Shown here: positions 63,853 through 64,000 of the stretch, piece after piece | How positions within the stretch are numbered: position 1 is the stretch's first letter | Layout of the letters: the number at the start of each line of letters is the position of its first letter | Origin: Bordetella genomosp. 5 | GTDB lineage: Bacteria; Pseudomonadota; Gammaproteobacteria; Burkholderiales; Burkholderiaceae_B | Direction: 5' to 3' | DNA: 64,000 nt | NCBI RefSeq assembly: GCF_002261475.1 | Contig: NZ_NEVN01000013.1 | Coordinates: 124,001-188,000 of the forward strand | Position numbers and translations under genes: made by a program | The notes under the pieces: model-generated | The model's input: the letters and a program-made list of their open reading frames with translations, nothing else | Told to the model about the DNA's origin: nothing | Database searches by the model: none

Positions 63853-64000
63853 TGCCCTGCCTTGGCGGCCACCACCGAAGGCGGCACGATCTTGCCCAGG
63901 CGCTCCTTGAGCGACTGCGGCTGACCGCTGAAGAGCGCGGCGTAATAAACCGCGTTGGACATCACGCTCTTTACGTAGATGCGGGTTTCGTGGAACGGGA
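63849..64000 (-). CDS. Lytic murein transglycosylase, C-terminal end only
   Basis: The last 49 codons of a leftward gene whose start lies beyond base 64000. The peptide reads [20 protein letters not shown] and ends [11 protein letters not shown], matching the end of Slt70-type soluble lytic transglycosylases (ETRxYVKxVMxN-Y). Its stop codon overlaps the cca start, an arrangement frequent in betaproteobacteria. The family cleaves peptidoglycan glycan strands in the periplasm. Confidence 0.85.
   Translation of the reverse strand, partial: PFHETRIYVKSVMSNAVYYAALFSGQPQSLKERLGKIVPPSVVAAKAGQ

Overview
The window is GC-rich, densely coded DNA from a bacterial chromosome. I read it as a betaproteobacterium of the order Burkholderiales, most likely Alcaligenaceae (Bordetella/Achromobacter-like). 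The evidence is three separate Bug-type (Bordetella uptake gene) receptors without their own permeases, many LysR regulators, two branched-chain-amino-acid-type ABC systems, and the housekeeping gene content. I saw no rRNA, tRNA, CRISPR array, prophage or IS element.

Region 1 (1-9.3 kb, minus strand). The 3' end is missing from a YbdK-type carboxylate-amine ligase gene at the left edge. A tightly packed run follows: rsmB, a DUF4390 gene, an NtrY-like sensor kinase, a short NtrX-like regulator, trkA and trkH. Several neighbours overlap by the four bases ATGA, so this looks like one operon for rRNA methylation, envelope sensing and potassium uptake.

Region 2 (9.4-28.9 kb). Core genes (rimO, fmt, def, dprA) alternate with accessory cassettes. 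These include a LysE exporter; a Bug receptor with an argininosuccinate-lyase-like enzyme and a LysR; an orphan XRE regulator with its own palindrome; a ferritin; a LOG-family hydrolase; a GntR-Bug-arylmalonate decarboxylase cassette; an orphan HigA-like antitoxin; and kynureninase with a divergent Lrp regulator. The order and relative orientation of dprA/def-fmt-rsmB-trkA match the compact E. coli locus, but here they are spread over about 24 kb. HMG-CoA lyase and a small membrane protein close the region.

Region 3 (28.9-38.8 kb) holds an orphan amino-acid-binding protein, a PLP aminotransferase, the PLP homeostasis protein YggS, a third Bug receptor, a copper chaperone PCu(A)C, a divergent ArgP/ArgO-like pair with two palindromes between them, and an SDR flanked by two LysR regulators.

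Region 4 (38.8-53.3 kb) is transport and activation. The first ABC system is SBP-LivH-LivM/LivG fusion-LivF. A Crp/Fnr regulator is divergent from a second system in which an acyl-CoA-synthetase-like protein, LivG, LivH, LivM, an SBP, LivF and a PaaK-like protein form one operon. This suggests uptake of a carboxylic acid coupled to CoA activation.

Region 5 (53.3-64 kb) carries an ETHE1/Blh-like metallo-hydrolase, a complete RelE/HigA-type toxin-antitoxin pair with a clear promoter-operator, polyphosphate:AMP phosphotransferase, GNAT and HIT proteins, an MTA/SAH-nucleosidase-like protein, uracil-DNA glycosylase, an RhlE helicase with a 22-unit repeat tail, a MidA-like methyltransferase, CCA-adding enzyme and the 3' end of a lytic transglycosylase gene.
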